This document shows positions 16,510 through 23,323 of a stretch of 35,713 nt of DNA, piece by piece. How positions within the stretch are numbered: the first letter of the stretch is position 1; every line of letters starts with the position of its first letter. The notes beneath the pieces were generated by a model, which was not told where the DNA came from, ran no database searches, and worked only from the letters and a program-made list of their open reading frames with translations. Position numbers and translations under genes: made by a program. The stretch lies in IMG/VR virus record IMGVR_UViG_3300006947_000036, positions 1 through 35,713 of that record. One strand, 5' to 3'. The DNA comes from a virus.

Positions 16510-16746
16510 ATGGAAGAGGGAAGCGATAAGATTCAAGGCCAAAGGTTAATTAATATTGATGGGAAAAACTATGACCTTAATAAATTAAGCGATAAGGCAA
16601 AATATCTTGTTCGTCAGATTGCTGATCTTTCGGGCAAGTCTGCTGAACACAAATTTAAACTTGATCAAATAAGTGTTGCTCAGGAAGTTTTTACTTCTAA
16701 CCTGATCGTTCAGCTAAAAGAAGAGAGCGCTAACATCATCATCTAG
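16510..16746 (+). CDS. DUF6447-like small protein
   Basis: 78 residues. The core INIDGKNYDLNKLSDKAKYL followed by a long helix ('DQISVAQEVFTSNLIVQLKE') matches the pattern of DUF6447 proteins: a short 'vDGkeYdl..LsdeAK' hairpin, then a helix with Q-x-A-x-x. The function of the family is not known. ATG 16510 is chosen because GGAGG (16497-16501) lies 8 bases before it; an upstream in-frame GTG at 16495 overlaps that ribosome binding site. It closes the lysis group and precedes the nozzle gene by 9 bases. Confidence 0.7.
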   Translation: MEEGSDKIQGQRLINIDGKNYDLNKLSDKAKYLVRQIADLSGKSAEHKFKLDQISVAQEVFTSNLIVQLKEESANIII

Positions 16747-16755
16747 GAAATTAAC

Positions 16756-18417
16756 ATGGTGGCAGTAAACACAAGTCTATTCCGTGGTATGTCGGAAAAA
16801 ATATCCCCTCGTCTTTTGCCGGAGGATATGGCGACCTTAACTATTAATGTTGATCTTGACTATGGCTCGCTACGCCCCATCAGAGGCTGGCTGAATACCA
16901 GTATAAATTTTACAGGAGGCATCGCCGGCGGTGGGGTACCAAACACCATATGGCAGTCAAATACAGGAAGGTGGTATGCGTTTGCCGGCGCTAAGAGAAG
17001 CCTAATAAACAGTCCTGTGGCGGAAGATGTCCACGCGAGAGTTTATCTGTCAACGGTAGATTCCGCTCCTCAAATAACTACCAACGCAGCGCCATTCATT
17101 TTTAAAAATCTAGGGCTAGAAGTCCCGCCTCCACTTTTTATCACCACTCCAAGCGTATCGCCGGCAACCTCCACTAAGGAGGATACGGAGGTGGCGCAAA
17201 GCCGATCTTATGTTGCGACTTATCTTACCCCCTTTGGTGAAGAGGGGCCGCCTTCTCAGCCTACCCCTATTGTTGAGGTAAGATCCGATCAATCTGTAAG
17301 AGTGAGTACCGGCTCAAGTAACCCCGCAGCCGTTAGTAGGAATGTAAGTTTGTGCAGAATTTATCGCACCGATTCCTCTGGTGTTTTTAGATTTGTTGCT
17401 CAGAGATCAACTTTGAGCGGTGTGTCTGTTGACGACACTGTACTTGATTCTGAACTAGGAGAGGAGCTGGTGACGCAAGAGTACCTTGCGCCCCCTAATA
17501 CAATGCAAGGCCTTTGTTCGATGACAAATGGAATTTCAGCTGGCTTTGTAGGCCAAACCGTTTGTTTCTCAGAGGCATTTCAACCACATGCTTGGCCTAC
17601 GAGATATCAACTGACAACCCAAGAGGCGATTAAAGCAATCCTTCCCCTCGAAACAGGACTGCTTATCATGACAGAAGGCAATCCTTACATTGCTCAGGGC
17701 GCAGATCCCAGCGGCATGGTGATGAGCCAGCTCAACGTCCCCTATCCTATCGCCAACCCAGAGTCCGCTGTCAATATTGGCGGTTCGGTTATTTATAGCA
17801 GCAAAGATGGTCTGGTCCAAGTGTCTTCGACCGGAGCTTCTCTGGTGACGGAGCAGACGTTTTCTTCGGAGCAATGGAATGCTGCAACATCGCCCGACAC
17901 CACCAAAGGATTCCTGTATGAAGGAAAATATATTGGAGCGCATGCCACTGTAGGGGCTGCAAACGGGTTTATTTATGACCCTCGCGGAGGCAAGTCAGCG
18001 TTTACCAAGACTTCAGCGGGAGTGGCAAGGACAGGCTTTACCTCGCCGCAAGATAACGCTCTGTATATCGTAAAGAACGCTGGAAACTACGCCAAATTTG
18101 GAGAAGGAGCATATCTAGCCGCCCACTGGCAGTCTCGGCATTATTACTCGCCAAGAGCTATTAATCTTGGGGTCATTGAAATTTCTTTTGGACTGGACCT
18201 TGGAGGCGGGAGTACCGCAGTCGTCCTGTACGCGGGGGATAATCTAGACGAATCGGCAGCCGCAGACGCTAAAAGTATTAAGGTTATTCTTCCGACCGAG
18301 CAAGTTGCCGTCTACAGACTGCCGAGCGGATATAAGGAGCATGTGTTTGAGATTACGATTGTAGGCTCCAGAGAGATTCACTCTATTACCATTGCAGAAT
18401 CTCCAGCGGAATTATAA
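16756..18417 (+). CDS. Tail nozzle/hub-like protein
   Basis: 553 residues, strand-rich throughout. The opening 'SPRLLPEDMATLTINVDLDY' with GSLRPIRGW (about residues 18-47) is a recurring pattern in proteins that follow head-tail adaptors in short-tailed phages ('LP...A..A.N..ld.G.LrP'). It is followed by WQSNTGRWYAFAG, 'ARVYLSTVDSAPQITTN', an Fn3-like middle (about 145-245), then propeller-like repeats with 'ILPLETGLLIMTEGNPYIAQ' and 'GGSVIYSSKDGLVQVSSTG'. This suggests a beta-propeller nozzle of the T7 gp12 type, through which DNA exits. The role is inferred. The gene touches the next ATG with no gap. Confidence 0.6.
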   Translation: MVAVNTSLFRGMSEKISPRLLPEDMATLTINVDLDYGSLRPIRGWLNTSINFTGGIAGGGVPNTIWQSNTGRWYAFAGAKRSLINSPVAEDVHARVYLSTVDSAPQITTNAAPFIFKNLGLEVPPPLFITTPSVSPATSTKEDTEVAQSRSYVATYLTPFGEEGPPSQPTPIVEVRSDQSVRVSTGSSNPAAVSRNVSLCRIYRTDSSGVFRFVAQRSTLSGVSVDDTVLDSELGEELVTQEYLAPPNTMQGLCSMTNGISAGFVGQTVCFSEAFQPHAWPTRYQLTTQEAIKAILPLETGLLIMTEGNPYIAQGADPSGMVMSQLNVPYPIANPESAVNIGGSVIYSSKDGLVQVSSTGASLVTEQTFSSEQWNAATSPDTTKGFLYEGKYIGAHATVGAANGFIYDPRGGKSAFTKTSAGVARTGFTSPQDNALYIVKNAGNYAKFGEGAYLAAHWQSRHYYSPRAINLGVIEISFGLDLGGGSTAVVLYAGDNLDESAAADAKSIKVILPTEQVAVYRLPSGYKEHVFEITIVGSREIHSITIAESPAEL

Positions 18418-20181
18418 ATGTCGATATTTCTGAAAGGTTCCAAACGAAAAAGCACTGCCGCTATTCCGCGAGAATATGCGGGGCAGGAAAGAAGTTTTGC
18501 TACATCTATAGTGGAAAGCGTAGACACGCTGGCCGGCAAGCGAGGCGATCTAATAGATAGGGCGGTAACTTTTAGAGATTTGCTTGATGCCAACATTTTG
18601 GCGAAGGCAGCAGGACGCAGCTTGACAGGTGGCGGTATTGTTTTGGTGAACCCCAACGATCCACAGGGTACACCTCAAGGGGGTGTAGAAATACCGCCGG
18701 CACCTGTCATCACTGCTGCGATTGGTTTCTTTGGAGGCATCAGAGTGTTATGGACTCTAGCCCAATACAGGGGCCACGGGTTTACTGAAATATATCGGCA
18801 TCCCTCAGACGACATTTCATCGGCTTTTGCTGCCGGCGCATATGCTGTATACACTCCGGCTGGCGGTGGCTTTTACTTTGACGTTAATGTCGGCTCGCAG
18901 AGTACCTTTTATTATTGGGTAAGAGCGGTCAACATTAATGGCGTTGCTGGACCCTTTAATGATCAAGCGGGAACATCGGCTACCACACCGTTAGATTACG
19001 AATTTATCTCTGGGAAAATTGATGAAATATTAGCAGACGATTTATCAAACCTCGGGTTAACGACGAGGCTCGATGGAGTCGATAGCAAAATGGAGCTGAC
19101 TGATACCAAATTTTCGGTAAAGATCGACTCTGCGGGTCATGTCGCAGGATTTGGTTTAATTGTGGATGATAACGAATACAGCGGGACATCGTCTGCCTTT
19201 ATTGTTGCCGCAGATAAATTTGCCATCGCCGCAGACGCAGATCCTACAACGAGCGAAAACAATACCGTAGGAACCAAGTTCCCATTTAAAGTAATCACTA
19301 CACCCTTCAATTTACTGGACGATTCCAACCAACCCGTAGTAGATGCGATTTCAGGGCAAAACATTGTAGTTCCAGCGGGCGTATACATTGATGATGCCTT
19401 TATACATAACGGACAAATCACAACCGCGACCATAGGCGTAGGAACTATAACTACCGCTCACATTGGGGACGCTCAGATTACAGATGCGACCATTGCTAAT
19501 AGTATCAGCAGTGTGGGCTGGAATTTATTTGGAGCACAGGCTGGAGGACACATGGCCGGCTGGGCGCTTTTTAAAGACGGAAACGGAGGCTCACTTTGGG
19601 CCGACAATGCCTACATTACTGGAGCTATAGTCGCAAATACCTTGACCCTTTCCGCTGGCGCAGAAATAAAAACCCTTCAAATTGACGGTAATGCAGTGAC
19701 GGTTCCAGTGTATACCGAATTTACCTTTCCTGATTATCAAATACCCAGTGCAACTCAATATAACACGCCCGTAGATGGCAGCAATAACCCCAATACACGG
19801 GGAGCCTATCGCGCATCAGGAGGAAGACTCCTGATTACTTGTACTTTTGGCGTAAGAACAAATACCAGCAGTCAGAATAATAGTCCAAATTTGTTCGCTA
19901 GGTTAACGGCTGGAACCGACTGGGTTTATTATAACAACGCTAACTTGGGGTCTTCAGAAATCGAAGTTGGTGTTCCACAAAACGGCGCAACCGAAGTTAA
20001 CATTAAGGTAACGTCTACACTGTCAGTGGCGACAAGCGCCAATCTTGGAACTCCAAATGCTGCTGGAGTTTATAACACCAACTTCTTCCCCAATGACTTT
20101 GTGGCTGTACAGCTTCAGGTTAAGGGGTCTTACGCCAAAATCATTTCCTGTAATTTCACAGTGATCAGTTGCAAGAGGTAA
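18418..20181 (+). CDS. Tail fibre protein with FnIII-like and DUF1983-like parts
   Basis: 587 residues, starting directly after the nozzle gene. Residues about 90-195 form a fibronectin-III-like unit ('PPAPVITAAIGFFGGIRVLW', then 'STFYYWVRAVNINGVAGPFN'). Residues about 220-345 show the DUF1983 pattern from the C-terminus of lambda-J-type host-specificity proteins: 'KFSVKIDSAGHVAGFGLIVD', 'SAFIVAADKFAIAADADP', FPFKV, VYIDDAFIHNGQI. Residues 345-400 are short hydrophilic beta repeats (ITTATIGVGTITTAHIGDAQ). The last 170 residues are a separate beta domain, probably the tip. Such proteins bind host receptors. A J-like fibre is more usual in long-tailed phages. Confidence 0.7.
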   Translation: MSIFLKGSKRKSTAAIPREYAGQERSFATSIVESVDTLAGKRGDLIDRAVTFRDLLDANILAKAAGRSLTGGGIVLVNPNDPQGTPQGGVEIPPAPVITAAIGFFGGIRVLWTLAQYRGHGFTEIYRHPSDDISSAFAAGAYAVYTPAGGGFYFDVNVGSQSTFYYWVRAVNINGVAGPFNDQAGTSATTPLDYEFISGKIDEILADDLSNLGLTTRLDGVDSKMELTDTKFSVKIDSAGHVAGFGLIVDDNEYSGTSSAFIVAADKFAIAADADPTTSENNTVGTKFPFKVITTPFNLLDDSNQPVVDAISGQNIVVPAGVYIDDAFIHNGQITTATIGVGTITTAHIGDAQITDATIANSISSVGWNLFGAQAGGHMAGWALFKDGNGGSLWADNAYITGAIVANTLTLSAGAEIKTLQIDGNAVTVPVYTEFTFPDYQIPSATQYNTPVDGSNNPNTRGAYRASGGRLLITCTFGVRTNTSSQNNSPNLFARLTAGTDWVYYNNANLGSSEIEVGVPQNGATEVNIKVTSTLSVATSANLGTPNAAGVYNTNFFPNDFVAVQLQVKGSYAKIISCNFTVISCKR

Positions 20182-20185
20182 CAAG

Positions 20186-20587
20186 ATGAGTTATTTGGTC
20201 ATTTATTGCTCAAATACTGGCGCAATCCATTCTTGTCAGTCTGGTCATGAGGAGGGTTCTGAGGATACAGGCTACCTACTTGATATAATGGTCAGCCCTC
20301 CAGAGTTGCAGAGCGATCACTTGTTTGCAGAGCAAGCACCGGACGGCAAAACTCAATGGGTTGAGGAAGGGGTGATTGTTGATAAGACACCTTTTTCCCT
20401 GACGGTTGAGGGTGCGGTTGTTTCTAATGTCCCTGCGAATACCTTGGTGAGCTGGCCGGACGGAGTGACCACTACCGAAAATGACGGTACGGTTGAGCTG
20501 GAGTCTAACGTGATGGGTTTTTTTAGTCTGACTTTTTGGCATGCCTCACACATTACCGAGACAGTTGAGGTAGAGTACAATGGCTAA
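20186..20587 (+). CDS. Small beta-rich protein after the tail fibre
   Basis: 133 residues. N-terminal 'YLVIYCSNTGAIHSCQSGHE' is followed by a beta-domain 'FSLTVEGAVVSNVPANTLVS', WPDGVTTTENDGTVELES and a C-terminal strand pair with THIS-type alternation ending VEVEYNG. The 'gT.V.WPDG' pattern looks like a small Ig- or Cna-like domain, as in fibre caps or fibre assembly proteins. No family can be named. AGGTAACAAG upstream gives a ribosome binding site. The gene overlaps the following one by 8 bases. Confidence 0.6.
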   Translation: MSYLVIYCSNTGAIHSCQSGHEEGSEDTGYLLDIMVSPPELQSDHLFAEQAPDGKTQWVEEGVIVDKTPFSLTVEGAVVSNVPANTLVSWPDGVTTTENDGTVELESNVMGFFSLTFWHASHITETVEVEYNG

Positions 20588-20774
20588 AAGAACTATTCAA
20601 ACGGACCCAGATCAGGCTCGCAAGAAGGCCTATTCGGCAATCGATGGAGATGCGCTTTCCGCGCTATGGGAAGTCATTTCTATACTGTCTGCCAGCGGCA
20701 CAGACATCGGCCCCAAGGCAACCGAGATGCTGGTTGCTCGCCAGTTAATCAAAAGCAACGCACCAAAAGGCTAA
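20580..20774 (+). CDS. Small helical protein, unknown
   Basis: 64 residues with 8-base overlap with the preceding gene. It reads as two short helices, RKKAYSAIDGDALSALWEVI and 'GPKATEMLVARQLIKSN'. No recognised family. It is the last gene before the candidate promoter and dyad at 20779-20813, so it probably ends the tail transcription unit, although I see no terminator after it. Confidence 0.6.
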   Translation: MAKRTIQTDPDQARKKAYSAIDGDALSALWEVISILSASGTDIGPKATEMLVARQLIKSNAPKG

Positions 20775-20778
20775 GCTA

Positions 20779-20806
20779 TTGCAACATCAAATAAGCGCGT
20801 TATGAT
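20779..20806 (+). promoter_or_regulatory. Candidate sigma-70-like promoter
   Basis: TTGCAA (20779-20784) and TATGAT (20801-20806) are separated by 16 bases, close to the TTGACA-17-TATAAT consensus. It lies in the 138-base gap between two convincing genes, the longest after the capsid gene, and upstream of the internal virion protein genes, where a promoter would be expected. The leader up to ATG 20913 would be about 100 bases. Confidence 0.55.
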
Positions 20807-20809
20807 GTT
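20783..20809. promoter_or_regulatory. Dyad overlapping the candidate promoter
   Basis: AACATCA (20783-20789) is the exact reverse complement of TGATGTT (20803-20809), with 13 bases between. The arms overlap the end of the -35 box and all but the first two bases of the -10 box. This placement suits a repressor or activator operator; it could also fold as an RNA hairpin with an inner TAA/TTA extension. No binding protein can be named. Confidence 0.45.
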
Positions 20810-20912
20810 ATAAGTGCCACCCCAATCCGAGGGATAGATCGGAAAAACTCTCTGTTATCAATGGACTGCATGTAACTTTCAGTTGCACCGGAAACCTATT
20901 GCGTGGAGAAAC

Positions 20913-21326
20913 ATGGCCCTCAAACCCACAGATATTAGAGATGTATGGCATATCGTGCGGACTGGTCTGGAAGAACTTCACGACAGCAGTTGTCAGCCTT
21001 GGATTCCTGAAGATATTTATGCAGCAGTAGTTAACCGCCAAGCCGTCTTATACATGGACCGCGTATCTTCACCTACAGGATTCGTGGTTGTGCAATCACA
21101 GGAATGCCCAATGGAGCGCGTTAAAAAGCTATTGCTCTGGGTTGCCTATGACCCTAAAGAATCGTCTGCATTACGCCTTGCGGGCGAGTGTGAATCCATA
21201 GCTAGGGACACAGGACACTCCGCCGTTGAGTTTGTGACTTCGATAGACAAAGTTGGCTTGTTGTCAGAGCAGTTTGGATATCAAAAAGTTTCCAGCTTAT
21301 ATCGTCTTAATTTTCAGGAGAAATAG
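20913..21326 (+). CDS. GNAT-like protein in the internal virion operon
   Basis: 137 residues starting at ATG 20913, with GGAG 20905-20908 upstream; a longer in-frame start at 20883 is less likely. The order of elements is acetyltransferase-like: an N-terminal helix 'DIRDVWHIVRTGLEELHDSS', a loop PWIPEDIYAAV, strands around 'AVLYMDRVSSPTGFVVVQSQ', LLLWVAYDP, a helix with 'LRLAGECESIARDTGHSAVE' and a terminal FGYQKVSSLYRL. A classical acetyl-CoA loop (Q/RxxGxG/A) is not evident, so it may be a degenerate GNAT fold with a structural role. Proteins of this kind often sit just before internal virion genes in marine and other podophages. Confidence 0.6.
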   Translation: MALKPTDIRDVWHIVRTGLEELHDSSCQPWIPEDIYAAVVNRQAVLYMDRVSSPTGFVVVQSQECPMERVKKLLLWVAYDPKESSALRLAGECESIARDTGHSAVEFVTSIDKVGLLSEQFGYQKVSSLYRLNFQEK

Positions 21327-21327
21327 A

Positions 21328-21891
21328 ATGTCAGGTGGCGGAGATCCAAAAACACCCAGTGAGTCAGGGGCTTATAAGGCTCTAGCCAAACAGTCGGCAA
21401 CGTACTTTAATCGTTATCAGGAAATATTTGTCCCCCTTGAAAACTCATATATCGATTCAGTGCTGGATATGGGCAGCAAAAATAATTACGACACAGCAGC
21501 CGGAACAGCTAACAGCACATTTACCGCTGCTTATAATCCAGAGATATTAAAACAGCAGCGCCAAATGCTGTCACAGGGCGTTGATCCTAGCTCAGGAAAA
21601 TTTCAAAGTGCTTCACAGCAAAGCTTTGGGAATTATGGACAGGCTATGGGTCTTGGTATGGCGGACGCCAGCTCCACCAATACTGACAGGATGTATGGAG
21701 GAATGACCAACTTAGTCAAGATGGGCCAAGGTCTATCTACAGAGGCCATACAGGGGCAAATCGGGGCCACCGCATCTTCTGAATCGAAGGCTCGCAGTGC
21801 TGCTCAGACAGACTTTGTAGGTTCTCAGGCAACCGAGTCAATGATCGGAACCGGCACAGGGATTGCTGCGGGCTACGGCTTTAACGCATAG
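21328..21891 (+). CDS. Internal virion protein, small (NRY...PLE type)
   Basis: 187 residues starting at ATG 21328 with CAGGAG upstream. The N-terminal motif 'YFNRYQEIFVPLENSYIDSV' (about residues 27-46) followed by a Gly/Ala/Ser/Gln-rich region suits the small ejected core proteins of short-tailed phages (T7 gp14-like position). The rest is low in aromatic residues: 'QRQMLSQGVDPSSGKFQSAS', YGQAMGLGMADASST, and a Gly-rich end. It shares motif order with the next gene, suggesting a duplicated pair. Its role in forming the trans-envelope channel is an inference from gene order. Confidence 0.65.
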   Translation: MSGGGDPKTPSESGAYKALAKQSATYFNRYQEIFVPLENSYIDSVLDMGSKNNYDTAAGTANSTFTAAYNPEILKQQRQMLSQGVDPSSGKFQSASQQSFGNYGQAMGLGMADASSTNTDRMYGGMTNLVKMGQGLSTEAIQGQIGATASSESKARSAAQTDFVGSQATESMIGTGTGIAAGYGFNA

Positions 21892-21899
21892 GAAAAGAA

Positions 21900-22448
21900 A
21901 TGGCCTATTTTGACAGCGCAACAGCTGGAAACCCGCAGTACAACCAATTTCTAACGACTCTATCTAACTCTAGTGATGTCGAAAGCTTTTATGGGGGGGA
22001 CGGTTTTACCAGAGAAATGCAATATGAGTCTTTAGATGTAGAAAAATACATGGGCGATGGCGATTTTGGCGGGCAACGATTGTTTGCCGATGTGATTTCA
22101 CGGCAGACAAATGATTATCTTAATCGCTTCGCACCACTGGAAGGGGCGCTTGCCGACTCAATAACCGCGACAGGTACGACTTCACTGGAGGGAGATTTAG
22201 AAAGGACTCGCACAGGAATTTCTGGCGGCATCACCAATGCCACCAATCAGTTTCGCCGGAACAGGAAACGGTACGGCGCAAGGACTGGGCCGGAAGAAGA
22301 TTTAAGCCAAGAGGGTATGAGCGCTATGGTTGGCGGATTAAACGATACGCGAACTAGAGATTCAGACCGAAGACTGGCGGTATTGCAAGGTGGTCTTGGC
22401 GACCTTGCACCTAAAGCTAGACAAACAAATTCAGGGCAGGTCAAGTAA
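21900..22448 (+). CDS. Internal virion protein related to the preceding gene
   Basis: 182 residues, 8 bases after the previous stop. The central part DYLNRFAPLEGALADSITAT (about residues 64-83) has the same NR[FY]...PLE...DS pattern as residues 28-45 of the preceding protein. A following segment 'NATNQFRRNRKRYGARTGPE' aligns roughly with its QRQMLSQGVDPSSGKF. Unlike its neighbour it has a longer polar N-terminus and a basic tail. It is probably a virion core or ejection component. The stop overlaps the next ATG by one base. Confidence 0.6.
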   Translation: MAYFDSATAGNPQYNQFLTTLSNSSDVESFYGGDGFTREMQYESLDVEKYMGDGDFGGQRLFADVISRQTNDYLNRFAPLEGALADSITATGTTSLEGDLERTRTGISGGITNATNQFRRNRKRYGARTGPEEDLSQEGMSAMVGGLNDTRTRDSDRRLAVLQGGLGDLAPKARQTNSGQVK

Positions 22449-23314
22449 TGACACTAATAGCTACAGGCGATAACCTCCGCCGCAATGCAATGATGGGCTT
22501 CCAAGCCATGTCAAAGGAAGATGCAGAACGTGAAGCTCTGTATGAGCAAATGAAGCAGGCACAATCTGCACAGGACGCTCAAACAAAAGGCACTGTCGGC
22601 GGTATAGGTGCAGCGTATATTGCCAAAAACGGGCTTCCTAATTTTGCGACAACTCAGGTTGCTTCTACTCCAATCTCAGGGTCTGCGTCCGGAGTAGGTT
22701 CGGCCTCGCAATCATCGACACTCATCAACCCAACCGCATTACAAGCCTCCATGTCTAAAGCGGCTACAGATGGGGCTGCGCTTGCGGAGCTGTCCTCGTC
22801 CGCTGGTGCTGCTAGTAGTACTGCCGGCACTACTGGGACCACGGCCAGTCTTGCTGGCACGGGAGGGACTACCGCAGCTGGCGGTCTGACCGGCGCTGGA
22901 GGTGGTGCTGGGGCTGCTGGTGCCGCTGGTGCTGGTGGCGCAGGTGCTGGCACTACCGCTGCGGGCATTACTGGTGCGGGTGCTGCTACTGGTGCAGGTG
23001 CTGCTGGAGCTGCTGGTGCTGGAGCTGCTGGTGCTACTGGTGCAGGTGCTGCTGGAGCTGCTGCTGGTACTGCCGCTGCTGGTACTGCTGCTGCTGGTAC
23101 TGCTGCTGCTGGTACTGCCGCTGCTGGTACTGCTGCTGCTGGTACTGCCGCTGCTGGTACTGCTGCTGCTGGTACTGCTGCTGGCACTGCTGCTGCTGGC
23201 ACTGCTGCTGGCGCTGGAGCTGGAGCTGCCGGTGCTGCTTCTCTTGCAGCCGTTGCTGGCCCACTTGCTATTGGCATTGGTGCAGCATTTTTACTTTCAG
23301 AATTGTTCGGCTAG
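22448..23314 (+). CDS. Gly/Ala/Thr-repeat internal virion protein
   Basis: 288 residues in three parts. Residues 1-65 are a helical N-terminus ('GFQAMSKEDAEREALYEQMK') as found in short internal proteins preceding coiled-coil core proteins. Residues about 118-262 are almost only Gly, Ala and Thr, ending in a tandem array of GTAAA pentapeptides (207-254). Residues about 262-288 are a hydrophobic segment (LAAVAGPLAIGIGAAFLLSELFG) that could insert into a membrane. The coding DNA of the array consists of 15-base units, so length probably varies between relatives by slippage. The position just before the coiled-coil protein suggests a role in the ejected channel. Other frames give Leu- or Gln-rich ORFs that are artefacts of the repeat. 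Confidence 0.7.
   Translation: MTLIATGDNLRRNAMMGFQAMSKEDAEREALYEQMKQAQSAQDAQTKGTVGGIGAAYIAKNGLPNFATTQVASTPISGSASGVGSASQSSTLINPTALQASMSKAATDGAALAELSSSAGAASSTAGTTGTTASLAGTGGTTAAGGLTGAGGGAGAAGAAGAGGAGAGTTAAGITGAGAATGAGAAGAAGAGAAGATGAGAAGAAAGTAAAGTAAAGTAAAGTAAAGTAAAGTAAAGTAAAGTAAGTAAAGTAAGAGAGAAGAASLAAVAGPLAIGIGAAFLLSELFG
23066..23209 (+). repeat. Tandem 15-bp repeat (GGTACTGCYGCTGCT) coding for GTAAA
   Basis: Unit starts at 23066, 23081, 23096, 23111, 23126, 23141, 23156 and 23171, exactly 15 bases apart. Then come a 12-base step, another 15-base GGCACT variant and a 12-base one. Copies alternate between TGCTGCTGCT and TGCCGCTGCT, showing third-codon drift. The array is in frame in the Gly/Ala/Thr protein. 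Confidence 0.95.
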
Positions 23315-23323
23315 GAGATTTCT

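Noticed and set aside
10180-20587. Diversity-generating retroelement target in the tail proteins
   Set aside because: No reverse transcriptase, template repeat or adenine-biased variable repeat seen in the window.
20820-20845. TCCGA...TCGGA hairpin followed by AAAAAC as a terminator
   Set aside because: 5-bp stem with an A rather than T tract on the plus strand; too weak.
23066-23209. CRISPR array or satellite
   Set aside because: The 15-bp units have no spacers and are in frame within a coding sequence; this is a coding tandem repeat.
22654-23277. Long antisense and alternate-frame ORFs (Ala/Pro-rich, Leu-rich, Gln-rich) over the repeat protein
   Set aside because: They are by-products of the GCT/GGT/ACT tandem repeats; no ribosome binding sites and extreme composition in all frames but the Gly/Ala/Thr one.
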